In this document: one piece after another, positions 41,163 through 50,374 of the stretch
Numbering within the stretch: the stretch's first letter is position 1
Layout of the letters: the number at the start of each line of letters is the position of its first letter
From: a bacterium
GTDB taxonomy: Bacteria > 4484-113 > JAFGCY01
Direction: 5' to 3'
Assembly (NCBI GenBank): GCA_020440605.1
Contig: JAGRNT010000002.1
Coordinates: forward strand, 124,001 to 188,000
DNA: 64,000 bases
Made by a program: the position numbers and the translations under genes
The notes under the pieces: generated by a model
What the model was told of the DNA's origin: nothing
Seen by the model: only the letters and a program-made list of their open reading frames with translations
The model's database searches: none

Positions 41163-44100
41163 TTAGCTGTTGCCGATCTGGATCCAGACCTTGCGGGTGA
41201 TGATCTGGCCTTCCGCAGGCCATCCTGCGGAAATCCAGAATCCGCCGGTGAAGTTGTCAGCAACACGGAAGTCATTCCACTGCGGACGGAACTCGCCGGC
41301 TTCCTGGGGATTCCAGTTCCAGACCACGTTCTCGTTGTCAGTGATGTCACCGAGCTCGGGATGCAGGAACATCAGACCGATCTCCACGGGGTTCTCCACG
41401 TAGATGTAGGGGTTGGCTTCGCCGCCTTCACCCAGCTCCGGAGGATTGGTGACGATCAGGGTCAGTTCCGCCGGCAGCTCGCAGTCCATCTGCTTGAACC
41501 ACAGGGTCTTGCTCAGCACCTGCTCACCGTTGGTGTAGGTACAGGTCACATGGAACACTCCGAGGAAACCGACATTGACGACGAAGTCCGAGAATTCCGG
41601 ACGGAATTCTCCGGCGGCCGCCGGCTCGCTGCCCCAGGACAGGTGCGGATCAAGCGTGATCTCACCGAGTTCGCTGTGGAAGACCTGGAAGAAGATCTCT
41701 TCGGTGCTGCCCTGGCAGAACTTGTAGGGAAGCTCCTGTGTACCCTCTCCACCCTCGTGCAGCAGGTCGGTAACCAGGGCGAGGTGCGGCTCCTCATTGC
41801 ACTCCACCACGGTGAAGTACTTGATGTCGCTCAGCACAGCGCCTTCGGCCTCGTAGATCAGCTTGACGTGGAACGGGCCCATCCAGCCCATGCTCAGATT
41901 GAGCTGGTGCCACTCAGGATGCATGATCCCGGCATTCGGGGAATCCACGATCCAGGTGCTGTGCTCACTCTGGGTGATGTCTTCCAGCTGGCTGTGCCAG
42001 CCCTTGAGGCCGATCTCCTGCGTGCTGCTGCAGATCACCCAGGGATTCTCCTGCGTGCCGGCGCCGTCCACGACACCGCTCAGTGACTTGATCTCGACAT
42101 AGTTCTCGTTGCCACCGCACTGCACGGCCTTGAAGAACTTCGTGTCCTCCCAGGCTGCTCCCTGGCGCTGATGCACGGCGTGGATGTTGAAGTTGCCGGT
42201 GAAGCCCTCGGCCATGTTGAACTGGTGCCAGTCGGGATGCACGGCTCCGGAGTTCTCCGGGAACCAGGTCCAGGTGGTGTCCCCATGATCCGTGACATCG
42301 CCGTATTCCTCATGCCAGGCCTTGATCTGGAACTCCCAGACCTCGTCCACGCAGACGATGAACGGATTGCCTTCAGTGCCCTCGCCGCCGGAAATGCCCT
42401 CTCCGACCTTGATCTCGAAGACCTTGCCGCCGCCTTCGCACTGCTGGACCTTGAAGAACTTCGTGGAGACGAGGCGCTGCCCGGCGGATTCCCAGACGAT
42501 CTCGATGTGGAAGCTGCCGAGGAAGTTCTCAGCAATGTTGAACTGATGCCATTCCGGATGCACCATGCCGGCATTCTCGGGGTTGACGTGCCAGATCAGG
42601 TGCTCGCTGCCGGTGACGTCACCGAGTTCGCTGTGCCAGGCCTTGAGGCCGAATTCATGGATGTCACTGCAGATGATGTAGGGGTTCTCGGCATTGCCGG
42701 CACCGTCCACATAGCCGTCAAGGATCTTCAGGTCGAGGCTCGGTTCCTCGCCGCCACCGCCGGCCGGATCCACCACGAAGTACAGGTGGTCGGAGAATAC
42801 CGCGCCTTCATGCTGCCACTGAACCTCGATCACCCACAGGCCGGTGAACTGCTGGAAGAAGGTATAGCTCTTGTTGTCCCAGTTGAACTCACCGCTGCCC
42901 TCCGGCTGCCAGCCCCAGCTAAGCATCTCGCTGTTGCTGATGTCGCCGAAGTCACAGTGCCAGACGCTGAAGTCCAGGGTGGCACCGGCGGTGTTGACGA
43001 CGTAGGGATCCCAGATCGAACCGCTGCCATCCAGCTCCGGATCGTCGAGACGCAGTTCCAGGCAGCCATCGATGCGGAAGAATGCACCGTCACCGCCGTC
43101 CTGACCGGCATTGCTGGCCGTCTTGGCACTGGCGAGCAGCAGCACGTCCTCGTCCTGGTAGCTGCCACGCATCACGAAGTCGCCGTTGAAGGAGCTGCTG
43201 ACATCCAGCATGCCGTTGGCAACGCTGCCCGCCTCACTCGGCTCCAGCCACAGGGCCAGACCGGGATCCATGGTGATGTCGCCATCCTCGGGGTCATAGA
43301 CCGCGAAGCTCAGACTGCCGCCGTTGCGCACGACGAATGGGTCAGCCGAGGAACCGCTGCCACTGTCGGCCTTGCTGCCGAAACTGGCCGTCGGGGCGGT
43401 GATCACGATGTCGGCGAAGACGCTGTCCCCGCTCAGACCGGCGCTGCCGCTGCCGTCCACGGGCTGGACCCAGGCGTAGGCCAGGCGGCTGCCGGCAGGC
43501 ACTGTGTAGCTGAAGCGCAGGCGCTCACTGGCGGGATCACCGGCCGCACTGTCAAAGGCGACATTGGCAACCGGGCTGCCCTGCTCCGCGGAGTCAGCGG
43601 AGGAGTACACGTTGTATCCGCCGAAGGCATCATTGTTCCAGTTGGCACCCAGCACACTCACGTCGCTGATGTTCACTTCACCATCACCGTTGGCATCCGC
43701 GACACTCGTGCGGCTGCTGACGGAGAAGGGCCCCACTGCCTGGTAGTCCCGGGCGATGGGCACTAGATCAGCGAGGTTCACGAGGCCATCCTGGTTCGTG
43801 TCACCGGGATTGGCGTAGAACCAGCTGAGCTGGCCGCTGAGGTTATTGTAATCGATTTCCGCGGCTGCGTTGCCCAGTGCGGGAGGACTGCTCAGCTGGC
43901 GGGAGGCATCGAAGGAGGTGTTGTCAAAGCTCAGGCTGGCAACGATGCCGCTGCCGCTGAAACCGTGGTCCAGCGTGGAGGCCAGGCCGTAGTGCAGCAG
44001 GCCCGGCTCGCGGTCCATGCTGAGTGCGAGCAGCTCGTCATCCGCGCCGAGCAGGCCACTGCTCTGCTGGCTGCTGGGGTTGTAGCGCTCGGGGTCGTAG

Positions 44101-44354
44101 CTGAGGTGCAGGAGCAGGTCACGCAGGTCAACGGCATCGCTGGCCATCACGTTGACGATCGTGGACGAGCCACTTTCCTCGACCTGCAGTGAGAGGCGGG
44201 CGCTGCCGCCGTCAATGCTTTCATCCGTGCTCAGGCTGAAACCGTGCACGGTGTCCTGTCCGGGCAGGCCCGCACCGGAGCCTCCGCCGCAGGATGCACA
44301 CAGCAGCACGAGCAGCGCCGCCGGTACAAACCATCGCAGTGCATTCTTTCTCAT
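41163..44354 (-). CDS. Cohesin-like/dockerin lipoprotein with seven tandem repeats
   Basis: This gene encodes 1063 residues from ATG 44354, chosen because AAGGAG lies 6 nt upstream; an in-frame ATG at 44387 precedes that SD. The signal peptide ends at a probable lipobox (CASC, unusual Cys at -3). Residues about 45-160 resemble a cohesin fold (LSLQVEESGSSTIVNV, LLLHLSYDPERYNPS). Residues about 180-240 are a dockerin pair (GDTNQDGLVNLADLVPIARDY, DANGDGEVNISDVSVLGANW). Seven repeats of about 95 residues follow, each with W/F-H-S-E-L-G-D-V-T, P-E-W-H-Q-F and F-x-G-x-F-H-I blocks. Having cohesin-like and dockerin modules in one chain suggests self-assembly on the surface. It is divergent from the MocR regulator. 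Confidence 0.8.
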   Translation of the reverse strand: MRKNALRWFVPAALLVLLCASCGGGSGAGLPGQDTVHGFSLSTDESIDGGSARLSLQVEESGSSTIVNVMASDAVDLRDLLLHLSYDPERYNPSSQQSSGLLGADDELLALSMDREPGLLHYGLASTLDHGFSGSGIVASLSFDNTSFDASRQLSSPPALGNAAAEIDYNNLSGQLSWFYANPGDTNQDGLVNLADLVPIARDYQAVGPFSVSSRTSVADANGDGEVNISDVSVLGANWNNDAFGGYNVYSSADSAEQGSPVANVAFDSAAGDPASERLRFSYTVPAGSRLAYAWVQPVDGSGSAGLSGDSVFADIVITAPTASFGSKADSGSGSSADPFVVRNGGSLSFAVYDPEDGDITMDPGLALWLEPSEAGSVANGMLDVSSSFNGDFVMRGSYQDEDVLLLASAKTASNAGQDGGDGAFFRIDGCLELRLDDPELDGSGSIWDPYVVNTAGATLDFSVWHCDFGDISNSEMLSWGWQPEGSGEFNWDNKSYTFFQQFTGLWVIEVQWQHEGAVFSDHLYFVVDPAGGGGEEPSLDLKILDGYVDGAGNAENPYIICSDIHEFGLKAWHSELGDVTGSEHLIWHVNPENAGMVHPEWHQFNIAENFLGSFHIEIVWESAGQRLVSTKFFKVQQCEGGGKVFEIKVGEGISGGEGTEGNPFIVCVDEVWEFQIKAWHEEYGDVTDHGDTTWTWFPENSGAVHPDWHQFNMAEGFTGNFNIHAVHQRQGAAWEDTKFFKAVQCGGNENYVEIKSLSGVVDGAGTQENPWVICSSTQEIGLKGWHSQLEDITQSEHSTWIVDSPNAGIMHPEWHQLNLSMGWMGPFHVKLIYEAEGAVLSDIKYFTVVECNEEPHLALVTDLLHEGGEGTQELPYKFCQGSTEEIFFQVFHSELGEITLDPHLSWGSEPAAAGEFRPEFSDFVVNVGFLGVFHVTCTYTNGEQVLSKTLWFKQMDCELPAELTLIVTNPPELGEGGEANPYIYVENPVEIGLMFLHPELGDITDNENVVWNWNPQEAGEFRPQWNDFRVADNFTGGFWISAGWPAEGQIITRKVWIQIGNS

Positions 44355-44424
44355 CAACTTCTCCTTCCCAATGTCAGTGTTGGTCATCGGAATTCCCGCT
44401 GGGCAGAATACTGATGCTTGAAGT

Positions 44425-44627
44425 GTACAGACTGTATGCCCTCAGGACAGATACACTTGCATACAATTTCCACCATACAGTCCCTGCAATGCAGCGGAAC
44501 GATTGGAAATGGATCTAAAGCCTGTTATGATCATAGCTGATATGAACGCACCTGAAGTCAGTGATCAAACCCTGATTCACTGTATGGCTGAAATTTAACT
44601 CAGGTGTATTTCCAGAAGATACAGTGC
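44425..44627. promoter_or_regulatory. Cluster of ATACAG/CTGTAT half-sites, likely MocR operators
   Basis: In the divergent region between the dockerin gene and the MocR gene, the half-site ATACAG or its complement CTGTAT occurs at 44432-44437, 44475-44480 (within CCATACAGT), 44580-44585 (within ACTGTATGG) and 44620-44625, with TACAG at 44426-44430 forming the palindrome TACAG-a-CTGTA. One-mismatch ATACAC/GTGTAT copies lie at 44451 and 44604. The last site overlaps the GTG start of the regulator. GabR, a MocR protein, is known to bind ATACCA repeats, which supports autoregulation. Confidence 0.6.
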
Positions 44628-46135
44628 AGCTAAGGATAGACAAGGAGAGCAGTGTACCTGCCTACCAGCAGATCCACGAGCAGATCGTGAAGCTGGTGGA
44701 GGACGGACTGCTGGAGGCCGGCAGCCGGCTGCCCAGCGTGCGCACGCTCTCACGTCAGCTTGGTGTCTCCCTGGCCACGGTGCAGACTGCCTACGAGGAA
44801 CTTGAGGCGATCAACATCATTGAATCCCGGCATGGCAGCGGGACCTTCGTGACTGGTGCACCACGCAAGGCCACGGGGACCAATCTCGGAACGCGGGCTG
44901 AAATGTTCGGGGAACTGGATCAGCTGCCTGAAATGCGCTGGGAGCCCTATCAGTTCCGCACGGACTTCTTCCTCGTGCCTCCCCCACCCCGACGGGAGTC
45001 CATGATCCGCTTCTCGATCGGCAATCCCGACCCCGCCCTTTTTCCCTTCAACCGCATCAAGCAGGTCACGAGCAACATGCTGTGGTCACCACAGGAGCAT
45101 TTCTTCGACCTCGGACATCCCCAGGGCTTCCTGCCGCTCGTGGAACATCTCGAGAAGGAGATGGCGCTGGCCGGGGTGCCGATGGCGGAGAATGAAAACG
45201 ACATCATCCTCACCGGCGGCTTCCAGCGTGGCATGAGCCTGATCCTGCGCCTGCTGCTGAACCCCGGCCAGAAGGTCGCGGTGGAATCCCCCTGCTACAC
45301 GGGGATCCTGAACTTCCTGCTGGCGGAGCGCATCGAAATCGAACCGATTCCCGTGGATGAGCACGGGATGGATACCGACTACCTCGCCACGGTGCTGAAC
45401 CGTGATGAGGTCAAGGCGATCATCACCATTCCGACCTTCCACAACCCGACGGGTGTGACGATGTCTCTGGAGCGGCGTGAGCACCTGATCAAGCTTGCGG
45501 CCCGGCACCGGATCCCGATCATCGAGGACGACTGGGGCCGGCCGCTGCGCTACGGGGGCGAGTCCCCGCCGCTGCTCAAGGCGATGGACCCCGGCGGCTA
45601 CGTGATCCACATCGGTACCTACAGCAAGAGCCTGCTGCCGGGGTTGCGCATCGGCTGGATCACCTGCCCTGCCGGACTGAGCGTGCCGCTCGTCTGCGCC
45701 AAGCTCGGCAGTGACAACGCGGACAGCTATTTCCTGCAGGCCCTGCTGCATGAATTCATCAGCAAGGGCTATTACAACAAGCATCTGCGCAAGACGACGC
45801 GGGAGTACCGCCGGCGCTGGCAGGCGATGACCGCAGCGCTGGAGGCCAACCTGCCGGAAGGCTGCAGCTTCCTGCGGCCGGAGGGCGGGTTCAGCATCTG
45901 GCTGAACCTGCCGCCAAATATAATGAGCCTGCCGCTGCTCCGGCTGGCCCATGAAGCCGGTGTGGACTTCCTGCCGGCCAGCTACTGCACACCGGGCAAG
46001 AAGGACAGCAATGCCCTGCGACTGTCATTCTCACGCTGCAGCGTCGAGGAGATTGAACGGGGTATCCCGATCCTGTGCGAACTGATCGCCAGGGTCAGCC
46101 GGAATCCGTCATTGCTGGAACCGGGGAGATCATGA
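44624..46135 (+). CDS. MocR-type regulator (GntR HTH fused to an aminotransferase-like domain)
   Basis: This gene encodes 503 residues. Residues about 1-75 are a GntR winged helix (VPAYQQIHEQIVKLVEDGLLEAGSRLPSVRTLSRQLGVSLATVQTAYEEL). Residues about 120-500 are a class-I aminotransferase fold with IPTFHNPTGVTMSLERR and the PLP-binding Lys in GTYSKSLLPGLRIGW. MocR proteins sense PLP or an amino compound and control neighbouring genes. The start is GTG at 44624, overlapping a half-site; no SD is evident. It overlaps the following dockerin lipoprotein gene (ATGA), so the regulator and a surface protein are made from one mRNA. Confidence 0.9.
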   Translation: MQLRIDKESSVPAYQQIHEQIVKLVEDGLLEAGSRLPSVRTLSRQLGVSLATVQTAYEELEAINIIESRHGSGTFVTGAPRKATGTNLGTRAEMFGELDQLPEMRWEPYQFRTDFFLVPPPPRRESMIRFSIGNPDPALFPFNRIKQVTSNMLWSPQEHFFDLGHPQGFLPLVEHLEKEMALAGVPMAENENDIILTGGFQRGMSLILRLLLNPGQKVAVESPCYTGILNFLLAERIEIEPIPVDEHGMDTDYLATVLNRDEVKAIITIPTFHNPTGVTMSLERREHLIKLAARHRIPIIEDDWGRPLRYGGESPPLLKAMDPGGYVIHIGTYSKSLLPGLRIGWITCPAGLSVPLVCAKLGSDNADSYFLQALLHEFISKGYYNKHLRKTTREYRRRWQAMTAALEANLPEGCSFLRPEGGFSIWLNLPPNIMSLPLLRLAHEAGVDFLPASYCTPGKKDSNALRLSFSRCSVEEIERGIPILCELIARVSRNPSLLEPGRS

Positions 46136-48018
46136 TCCACAAGCAATACAACCGCCTGCCTATCCTGCTGGCCTGCCTCGCACTGGCATTCTGCGCCGCC
46201 GGCTGCGGGTCGGCCACGAGCCGTATCAGCCCCGGAATGACGCAGGGCGAAGTTGGCAACGTACGCATTGAGCGCGGCAGCGACAGCGTGATGGTGCAGT
46301 TCAGCCGCGTTGACGAATCCGGCAGCTTCCTGCACCTGCCTCTGCAGGAGGGAACCGGCATCTCCGGTGAAAAGTGGACCGGCGATGAGGGACTGCTGCA
46401 CCTGAGCGTCGTGCACGAGGGAGAGCTGCATATCGGGGTCTGTGCCCGGCCGGGAGAACAATTCACTGACGTCAGTGTGGAACTGCAGCTGGCAGGCAGC
46501 GTCCTGCGGCACAGCAGCGGTGCTCCGGCGGGTGACAACAACAAGCTGATCGACCTGCAGGCCAGTGGTCTCGGCGATGGCAGCTACGAACTGAACTGGT
46601 CAGAGGTCAATCGCGGAGACTACGACTTCAATGGCGAGGCCAACATCTCTGACATCGTGGGCATCGCCCGCAGCCTGGAGGAAAGCTATGATCAGGCGGA
46701 TCCTGGTGCCCCGCTGCTTACGGCATACTGGGTGGATGGCAACCAGGATGGCACCGTCACGGTGGCTGACATCAGCGTGATCGGCCAGAACTACGGCAAC
46801 CAGGTTGCAGGATATGCCGTGAGTGTCAACGACAGCATCATCGATCCCGACAGCGACGGATTCACGGTACTGCGGACGGACAGCATTCCACGGGTCGGGT
46901 TGCCGAACACATACATGACCCAGTACTTCGGCAACGTGAATGACGACGTGAGTGTCGTGCCCCGCGACATCGAGTTGACCGAGGGAATCGACAGCACCCC
47001 CGTGACCAGTCCGCAGTTCAGCATCGCGATGAACATCGACATGCAGCTGCCGGATACGGAGTTCTATGATCTAGACGGCAGCGGAGCATCCGGACCATTC
47101 GGAGAGGGACGCTTCGCAGCTGCCATGCTGGACATTGACCAGCTGGAGCCACTGCGGCGGATCCTGCCCGGGGAAATTCCGAGTTCCGCGGAGATTGGCA
47201 ACACCTTGATTACAGCATCGACGGCTCAGGCATTCGATCTGCCGCTCAACCGGCCGGTTGCCCTGGCCCTGGCCTTCCTGCCAACGCGCAACCTGGCAAG
47301 CGAGGACCCCATCCCCGCTCCGGACGGCTCGCCGATCGACAGCTTCTGGGATCTGGAACCCGTTGTCAATGTCTATGTCCTGCCGCATGGTGCCCAACTT
47401 GCAGCGCAGCAGTTCGCAGTCAACCTGCAGGTTCACAAAATCAACGAGTTCAAGGTGATCGGTACCAGCACCTTCACCGGGATTGACGGAGCGCTGGGCC
47501 GGCCGCTGGTGCAGGAATATGACGACCGCTTCCTCAGCCGCAATACGGAGGACAACTCAACGCTGTACCCGGATGCCTTTGTTAACGATGTGCGACTGCA
47601 GGACGGCGAACCGGACCAGGATGCCTGGGGAGTCAGTTACAACCTGCTGCGCCGGACCTGGCTGGAGACCCGCAGCCTGGCCTTCAACAAGGCTGACTAC
47701 GAGCTGGTTGCCAAGATCGAACTCGGGGACAGCATCAACACTCAGGAAGGCTTCATCATCGCCAGGATCCAGAGTCTCATACTGGACGGTGTGGCCGTGC
47801 CCGAGCTGGACCTGCCGCAGGAACCGGTTGCTCTGAAGTTCACCGAGCTTTCGGAGTTCCGCAAGCAGATACCCGGCACCTCTGATATCGAGAACGTCGC
47901 TCCGAGCGTACTGATGCAGGAAATGACAATCACCGCCACGGGCAGGCTGCATCGCGAAGGCAGCCTTGAAGGCGGGGACATCTACTGGATAGACGACCTG
48001 CTGATTCCCGTGGTCTGA
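46132..48018 (+). CDS. Dockerin-containing lipoprotein
   Basis: This gene encodes 628 residues from ATG 46132, which overlaps the MocR stop codon and lies 3 nt after GGGGAG. The signal peptide ends at AAGC (lipobox) near residue 23. A dockerin pair occupies about residues 160-225: DFNGEANISDIVGIARSLEES and DGNQDGTVTVADISVIGQNY, followed by VAGYAVSVND as in the divergent protein. The remaining about 400 residues are beta-rich and unfamiliar. It ends 1 nt from the end of the convergent CBM9-like gene. It probably interacts with cohesin-like partners such as the protein at 41163-44354; that pairing is inferred from context. Confidence 0.78.
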   Translation: MIHKQYNRLPILLACLALAFCAAGCGSATSRISPGMTQGEVGNVRIERGSDSVMVQFSRVDESGSFLHLPLQEGTGISGEKWTGDEGLLHLSVVHEGELHIGVCARPGEQFTDVSVELQLAGSVLRHSSGAPAGDNNKLIDLQASGLGDGSYELNWSEVNRGDYDFNGEANISDIVGIARSLEESYDQADPGAPLLTAYWVDGNQDGTVTVADISVIGQNYGNQVAGYAVSVNDSIIDPDSDGFTVLRTDSIPRVGLPNTYMTQYFGNVNDDVSVVPRDIELTEGIDSTPVTSPQFSIAMNIDMQLPDTEFYDLDGSGASGPFGEGRFAAAMLDIDQLEPLRRILPGEIPSSAEIGNTLITASTAQAFDLPLNRPVALALAFLPTRNLASEDPIPAPDGSPIDSFWDLEPVVNVYVLPHGAQLAAQQFAVNLQVHKINEFKVIGTSTFTGIDGALGRPLVQEYDDRFLSRNTEDNSTLYPDAFVNDVRLQDGEPDQDAWGVSYNLLRRTWLETRSLAFNKADYELVAKIELGDSINTQEGFIIARIQSLILDGVAVPELDLPQEPVALKFTELSEFRKQIPGTSDIENVAPSVLMQEMTITATGRLHREGSLEGGDIYWIDDLLIPVV

Positions 48019-48019
48019 T

Positions 48020-49288
48020 TCAGGACTGACCTTCAGGCGGCGTGTCCCTGCCGTCAGTGCTGGAACGAACCGCATCATCTCCGTCGTCCGCCGTAGATTC
48101 CTCTGCGGGAGGACCGACCTCGGCATCCGCTTCGGCCGGAGTTTCCTCCTCGGATTCATCCTCGTACTGCAGCTCGCTGAGCGGACCATCAAAGCGGCTG
48201 ATGCGCCCGGTCTCGTCTATGCTGAGCGTGGCTGCACCGTTGCTCATGCTGAAGCGGAACTGGGAGGGACTGGCCCAGATCGCATCCTGCACCAGCCAGT
48301 CCCGGAAGTTGTCAACCTCCGGCAGGGGGTAGTCGCGGTACCAGCGTTCCACCTTGGCAGCGGCAAACTCCCCGTGCTCCTCACGATAGTCGTGCTGCCA
48401 GTAATACATGCACATCAGGGCCTGGCGGGCGTAGTCCTCGGAGTTGAGCTCCGGCAGCCCCGGCACCACGATCCCCCCGGCAAACTGTACGATGCCCCAC
48501 ATCTCGGGGCAGTGCATGGCCACAATGCCCTGCGGGCTCCAGACCCAGTTGTCATGATCATCATCACTGCTGCCGGCATAGCGGCCGTCATCCACCCGCA
48601 CTGCATGCTGCACCCGCGAGAAGTTCACGCGCCAGCGGTCACCGGGCAGAGGCGGTGTTGGGCTTGCAGTCAGTTCAGCAAGGCTGTCCCAGGGGATCGC
48701 GAGTTCCACGCTCCAGCCATCGTCAGTGTCGCTCGGGTCATTGACCGTTCCGTCGAGACTGATGGCAAGCTGCAGGCCATGGATGTCCCAGCCGTCGATG
48801 CCCTCCCCGCCATCTCGGTAGGGCCGGTCAAGCAGCAGGTCCCAGACCGTTCCGAGTGCATTCACCTCAAGTTCGGCATAGAGATGGTTGTCAGAATCAG
48901 GATCGATGAACAGCTCGAAGTCGTTGTCACGGTAGATCACACTGTCCCGTTCAGTTAGGCTGGCCTGAATATGCGGTTCCGCCAGCTCAGCGTATACATA
49001 AAGATAACTGTCATCCCAGAGCATCTTGAAACGCGTACCCAGCGAGGGTTCAAGCTCCGCGTCTCCATTGATGTCCACGAAGTAGTCACTCCAGGCAGCA
49101 CTCTGCCAGGCAGTGTCCTCAGACAGGCCATCAATCTTCGGAGCTGCAAAGACCTTGACGCACTGATAGGTGCGCGGAGCGAATTCGATGTCAGGGTGTT
49201 CCACCGCAGCTGCCGGTTTGACCATAGCCACAACGAGCAGCAGCACGGTGGCACTCAGAATGCCTGTTGATGACCTGTGAATCAGCAC
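48020..49288 (-). CDS. Secreted CBM9-like (sugar-binding domain) protein
   Basis: This gene encodes 422 residues. A signal peptide (SATVLLLVVAMVKPAAA-V) is followed by a CBM9-like/DOMON-type domain at residues about 40-260: FAAPKIDGLSEDTAWQSAAW, FKMLWDDSYLYVYAELAEPHI, DNDFELFIDPDSDNHLYAELEVNALGTVWDLL and WSVELAIPWDSLAEL are the characteristic strands. The C-terminus is a long acidic tail (EDESEEETPAEADAEVG). Such proteins bind carbohydrate outside the cell. The GTG at 49288 has TAATAT 6 nt upstream. It follows nagZ by 44 nt on the same strand but has its own promoter-like box. Confidence 0.8.
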   Translation of the reverse strand: MLIHRSSTGILSATVLLLVVAMVKPAAAVEHPDIEFAPRTYQCVKVFAAPKIDGLSEDTAWQSAAWSDYFVDINGDAELEPSLGTRFKMLWDDSYLYVYAELAEPHIQASLTERDSVIYRDNDFELFIDPDSDNHLYAELEVNALGTVWDLLLDRPYRDGGEGIDGWDIHGLQLAISLDGTVNDPSDTDDGWSVELAIPWDSLAELTASPTPPLPGDRWRVNFSRVQHAVRVDDGRYAGSSDDDHDNWVWSPQGIVAMHCPEMWGIVQFAGGIVVPGLPELNSEDYARQALMCMYYWQHDYREEHGEFAAAKVERWYRDYPLPEVDNFRDWLVQDAIWASPSQFRFSMSNGAATLSIDETGRISRFDGPLSELQYEDESEEETPAEADAEVGPPAEESTADDGDDAVRSSTDGRDTPPEGQS

Positions 49289-49294
49289 CTGAAG

Positions 49295-49300
49295 ATATTA
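49295..49300 (-). promoter_or_regulatory. -10 box TAATAT of the CBM9-like gene
   Basis: On the minus strand TAATAT is followed by exactly 6 nt and the GTG at 49288. No SD is present. Confidence 0.55.
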
Positions 49301-49332
49301 CTATCCGTCCCCGGTTCGCCTGTCTGGCACCA

Positions 49333-50346
49333 TCAGATCAGGCCAAAGCGGCGCTTGAGCCGTAGATTTCTGGCTAGAGCCTGCTCAATGACGGCATCTG
49401 GCAATTCCCCGGATATGCCTGCCTGCACTGCATACTCGATCGCCTCCTGCTGCTGCTCCGGACCTGAACATATCAGGATCATGCTGCAGCCTGCCAGCAT
49501 GGCCCGCAGACAGGCCTGGGGCAATTCCTGGTTTCCACTGATCGCCGCCATCTGCATGTCATCCGTAATGATCAGGCCGTTGAAGCGCAGATCCCGCTGC
49601 AGCAGGCCATGCACAACCGCCGCTGACTGACTGGCGGGAACATCATCCAGGCCGGGATAAACAACATGTGAAAGCATCACTGCCCCGATACCGTCGCGAA
49701 TGAGGCTGGTAAATGGTCTGATGTGGTCACTCAGCAGTGCTTCATGCGAAACCAGGGAGACCGGCAGCTCGGTGTGGCTGTCCAGTCCCGTGACTCCGTG
49801 TCCGGGGAAGTGCTTTGCAGTTGCAATCACACCTCTGGTCTGCAGTCTCGCAGCATAAGCTCCGGCGAGTTCCTGGACTGTTTCTGGATCTGTACCGTAG
49901 CTGCGGCTCAGAAGAACCGTGCTTTCGCCTGCCGGCTGCAGGTCACAGACCGGTGCGAAATTCATGTTGATGTGCAGATCCAGCAGACATTTCGCTGTCA
50001 GGTCAGCCTGGGCAAGGACTTCCTCGATGCCGACCTGGGGCTGGCTGCGATACCGCTGACCCAGAATTTCGGCGTCCTGCAGAACCGGACAGATTGGCGG
50101 TCTCAGTCGTGATACCGGGCCACCCTCCTGATCGATGGCAATGAAGGGTCTGACTCCACATGACTTTTCAATGCCGGCGATGATTCCATCATTGAGTCTT
50201 CGCAATTGGTCAGCATCGTGAATGTCCCGGCTGAATATCACCGCCCCGCCTGCACGCAATTCCGCAAGGTGCTCAGAGAATCCCTGTTGATTCCGCCTGT
50301 CGCTGCCGAGCATGAAGAGCTGCCCGATCCTGTCCCGCAACTGCAT
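49333..50346 (-). CDS. nagZ: Beta-N-acetylhexosaminidase (GH3, NagZ-like)
   Basis: This 337-residue single-domain GH3 enzyme is NagZ size. The family signature KHFPGHGVTGLDSHTELP contains the Asp-His pair of the NagZ catalytic loop, and ITDDMQMAAI carries the predicted Asp nucleophile. FIAIDQEGGPVSRL matches the substrate-binding Asp region. NagZ removes N-acetylglucosamine from muropeptides during peptidoglycan recycling; there is no signal peptide, consistent with a cytoplasmic enzyme. The ATG at 50346 lies 6 nt after TAGGAT, without an SD. Two XRE-TPR regulators lie directly upstream, which hints at regulation by them. Confidence 0.9.
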   Translation of the reverse strand: MQLRDRIGQLFMLGSDRRNQQGFSEHLAELRAGGAVIFSRDIHDADQLRRLNDGIIAGIEKSCGVRPFIAIDQEGGPVSRLRPPICPVLQDAEILGQRYRSQPQVGIEEVLAQADLTAKCLLDLHINMNFAPVCDLQPAGESTVLLSRSYGTDPETVQELAGAYAARLQTRGVIATAKHFPGHGVTGLDSHTELPVSLVSHEALLSDHIRPFTSLIRDGIGAVMLSHVVYPGLDDVPASQSAAVVHGLLQRDLRFNGLIITDDMQMAAISGNQELPQACLRAMLAGCSMILICSGPEQQQEAIEYAVQAGISGELPDAVIEQALARNLRLKRRFGLI

Positions 50347-50352
50347 GGGAAA

Positions 50353-50358
50353 ATCCTA
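50353..50358 (-). promoter_or_regulatory. -10 box TAGGAT of leaderless nagZ
   Basis: On the minus strand TAGGAT is followed by 6 nt and the ATG of nagZ. Confidence 0.5.
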
Positions 50359-50374
50359 GCTGAAGCCTTCAGCT
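50358..50374. promoter_or_regulatory. 17-bp perfect palindrome in the nagZ promoter
   Basis: AGCTGAAGCCTTCAGCT is an 8-bp inverted repeat around one base. It fills the space just upstream of the nagZ -10 box and overlaps the stop codon of the upstream XRE-TPR gene. It is a good operator candidate. Confidence 0.45.

Noticed and set aside
46075..46131. Upstream start for the dockerin lipoprotein
   Set aside because: It would place residues before the lipoprotein signal peptide; the ATGA overlap start at 46132 gives a proper signal sequence.
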